Positions 62,612 to 64,000 of a DNA stretch of 64,000 nucleotides are shown here, piece by piece. The DNA lies in contig JAGQDJ010000178.1 in NCBI GenBank assembly GCA_022885665.1, forward strand, positions 1 through 64,000. The letters are read 5' to 3'. This DNA is from Triops longicaudatus (taxonomy: Eukaryota > Arthropoda > Branchiopoda > Notostraca > Triopsidae). The notes below the pieces were generated by a model. The model did not search any database, was not told the DNA's origin, and was given only the letters and a program-made list of their open reading frames with translations. Position 1 is the stretch's first letter. Each line of letters starts with the position of its first letter. Made by a program: the position numbers and the translations under genes.

Positions 62612-64000
62612 AAGCCTAGAAACTTCCTTTTTTTCTCGATTGGTTTGTACTTTGCCAATTCCCGACCAACGGCGTACTTTCTGTTTGTTGACTTACGACC
62701 TGTCTTTGAAGGCTTGTGTGTTTGCTTTTACATGGCTGCGACTGCTGTGTTCCAGGCCAGAAAGATTTGTTCGTTAGCACCAATCATATTCCGCTCTCGG
62801 AAAGTAATTCTTAGGAAACCTTTATACTTTTTTCTATTTTGATAAGTCTTTTATTTGACGTGTTCAGAAGTAAACGCGCAGTTAGCGCTCATAAGGTGCA
62901 ATTTGTAGAACACGTATTCCTTCCACTCGCTCATGTGATATTCCATGCACCGCAGCCGGTTAAAACGGAGCAAATTACAAGCCGAAGGTTCACGGTTTAA
63001 TTTCTTATTCATTTAATTATAATATTCCTGCAAAGCGAATTTCTGTGAAATGAAGCGCAGTTGCGAAATTGATAAAAAAAGGACAAAAGAAACAAAAATT
63101 GCAGCATGTTTCGGCCTAAAAGAATATCTACTGATTGAACAAAGTAATCCTTCATAGAAATAGAGAAGTTCGAAGGGAAAAGTCATTAGACATTTAAGAA
63201 CTCGTTGAAGGACCACTTTGGCCCTAATGGTTTCCTTCCAGTATTTTTTCGTGGTAACCAATAGCTACAGAAATAATAGGTGAGTTATAAGCCAGGCCTT
63301 ATTTAGGGGGCGGGGTTAGTGGGGGGTTTGCCCTTCTCCCCGAAACGTTTACTTTCTAATTGGAAAGATAGGGAAACACCAAATATCCAAGAAAGTTGCA
63401 AATGGCACATTCCCTCACAAAGGATAAATTGTAAATTAAAACCATATTTTGCGTTTTTCTATTATTTTTGACACGTAGTAAATGGCCGAGCAAAAATATA
63501 ACCCTTCGTAGCAAGCTTCAGTCACTAGATGGCAGTACCTATTCAAATCCCCTCTACGAGAGAACAGGTAGAAATTAAGAACCGTAAACTTCAATCAAAC
63601 ATATCGAAACTATCTAGGAAGCTTGATCATATTATATAATGAAATTTAATTTATAATTTTTTGTATTTTATCATTTAATTGAATTTCATAATTAAAAGAC
63701 AAAACGGCTACTTTAGTTCTCGTTGCATATTGGGAAATGTTTCTTGAGTTGAGTGAGTTTTGAAGGGGAGAACTTTTACGAGTTTGGGCATAGAGAGGTT
63801 GTGCAGCCAAACATTGTTGTCGCTTAGCTTTGGCTCGGTGGCAAGTATGCGAGCCAAAAGGAAGTATTCGGGCTTGCCAAGTTTCGTGCACTCTTAATAG
63901 CGCAAAATGAGTGCTGGACGAATGAGAGGTGTAGAGGAAAAATAAAAAACTTTTGCTGGATGGGAAGTGCGGCTAGGATGGGAGCAGCGAAAGCTGGCAA
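62612..64000. other. Alpha-tubulin 3'UTR and downstream spacer
   Basis: No coding exon is recognised. A CTCF-like motif (CACTAGATGGCAG) lies at 63522-63536. The frame at 63891-63646 (-) shows no family features. Confidence 0.45.

Overview
The window is animal nuclear DNA, AT-rich, with many short GT-AG introns. The gene set points to an arthropod: two seven-helix gustatory-receptor-family genes, a Pvr-like PDGF/VEGF receptor, type IV collagen, Rogdi, ALG9, alpha-tubulin and a Dbl-family RhoGEF. The species is not identifiable from sequence alone. No rRNA, tRNA or CRISPR array was recognised. All exon boundaries below were read by eye from splice sites, frame continuity and family motifs.

Layout. 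(1) 83-6249 (+): 3' part of a DBS/MCF2L-type RhoGEF (CRAL-TRIO, spectrin repeat, DH, PH, SH3), with a duplicated exon that ends in a stop. (2) 6250-12560: a long gene-poor stretch, a decayed LINE ORF1/gag fragment with zinc knuckles (about 9350-10352, -) and a small gene with a Rap1/TERF2IP-type Myb domain (11828-10987, -). (3) 21104-13632 (-): a PDGFR/VEGFR (Pvr)-like receptor tyrosine kinase locus. Its exons are easy to recognise but carry one secure in-frame stop, four single-base frame breaks and no P-loop. Its large intron holds a solo LTR with a perfect ATAT target duplication, inserted in an older repeat. A second LTR copy lies in inverted orientation just upstream of the locus. (4) 22-29 kb: no gene recognised. 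(5) 29429-43563 (+): a 33-exon collagen IV chain (about 1814 aa) with an unusual Thr/Pro and DDYY tail after NC1. (6) 44330-53412: a gustatory receptor with one frame break (-), Rogdi (-), ALG9 mannosyltransferase (+) and an intact gustatory receptor (-). (7) 54240-55265 (+): an intron-poor Ser/Pro-rich protein I do not recognise. (8) 56916-62611 (+): a divergent alpha-tubulin that lacks the K40 loop lysine.

The genes do not form a pathway; this is ordinary mixed animal gene order. Reading frames of the RhoGEF, collagen, ALG9, Rogdi and tubulin are continuous over roughly 12 kb of coding sequence. This makes the clustered lesions in the receptor kinase (and the single one in the first gustatory receptor) look more like real decay than general sequence error, although most of the indels sit in or next to homopolymers. 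The most rewarding points are the alternative terminal exon of the RhoGEF, the decayed receptor kinase, the collagen tail, the K40-less tubulin, and the LTR-in-repeat pair where one copy serves as the empty site.
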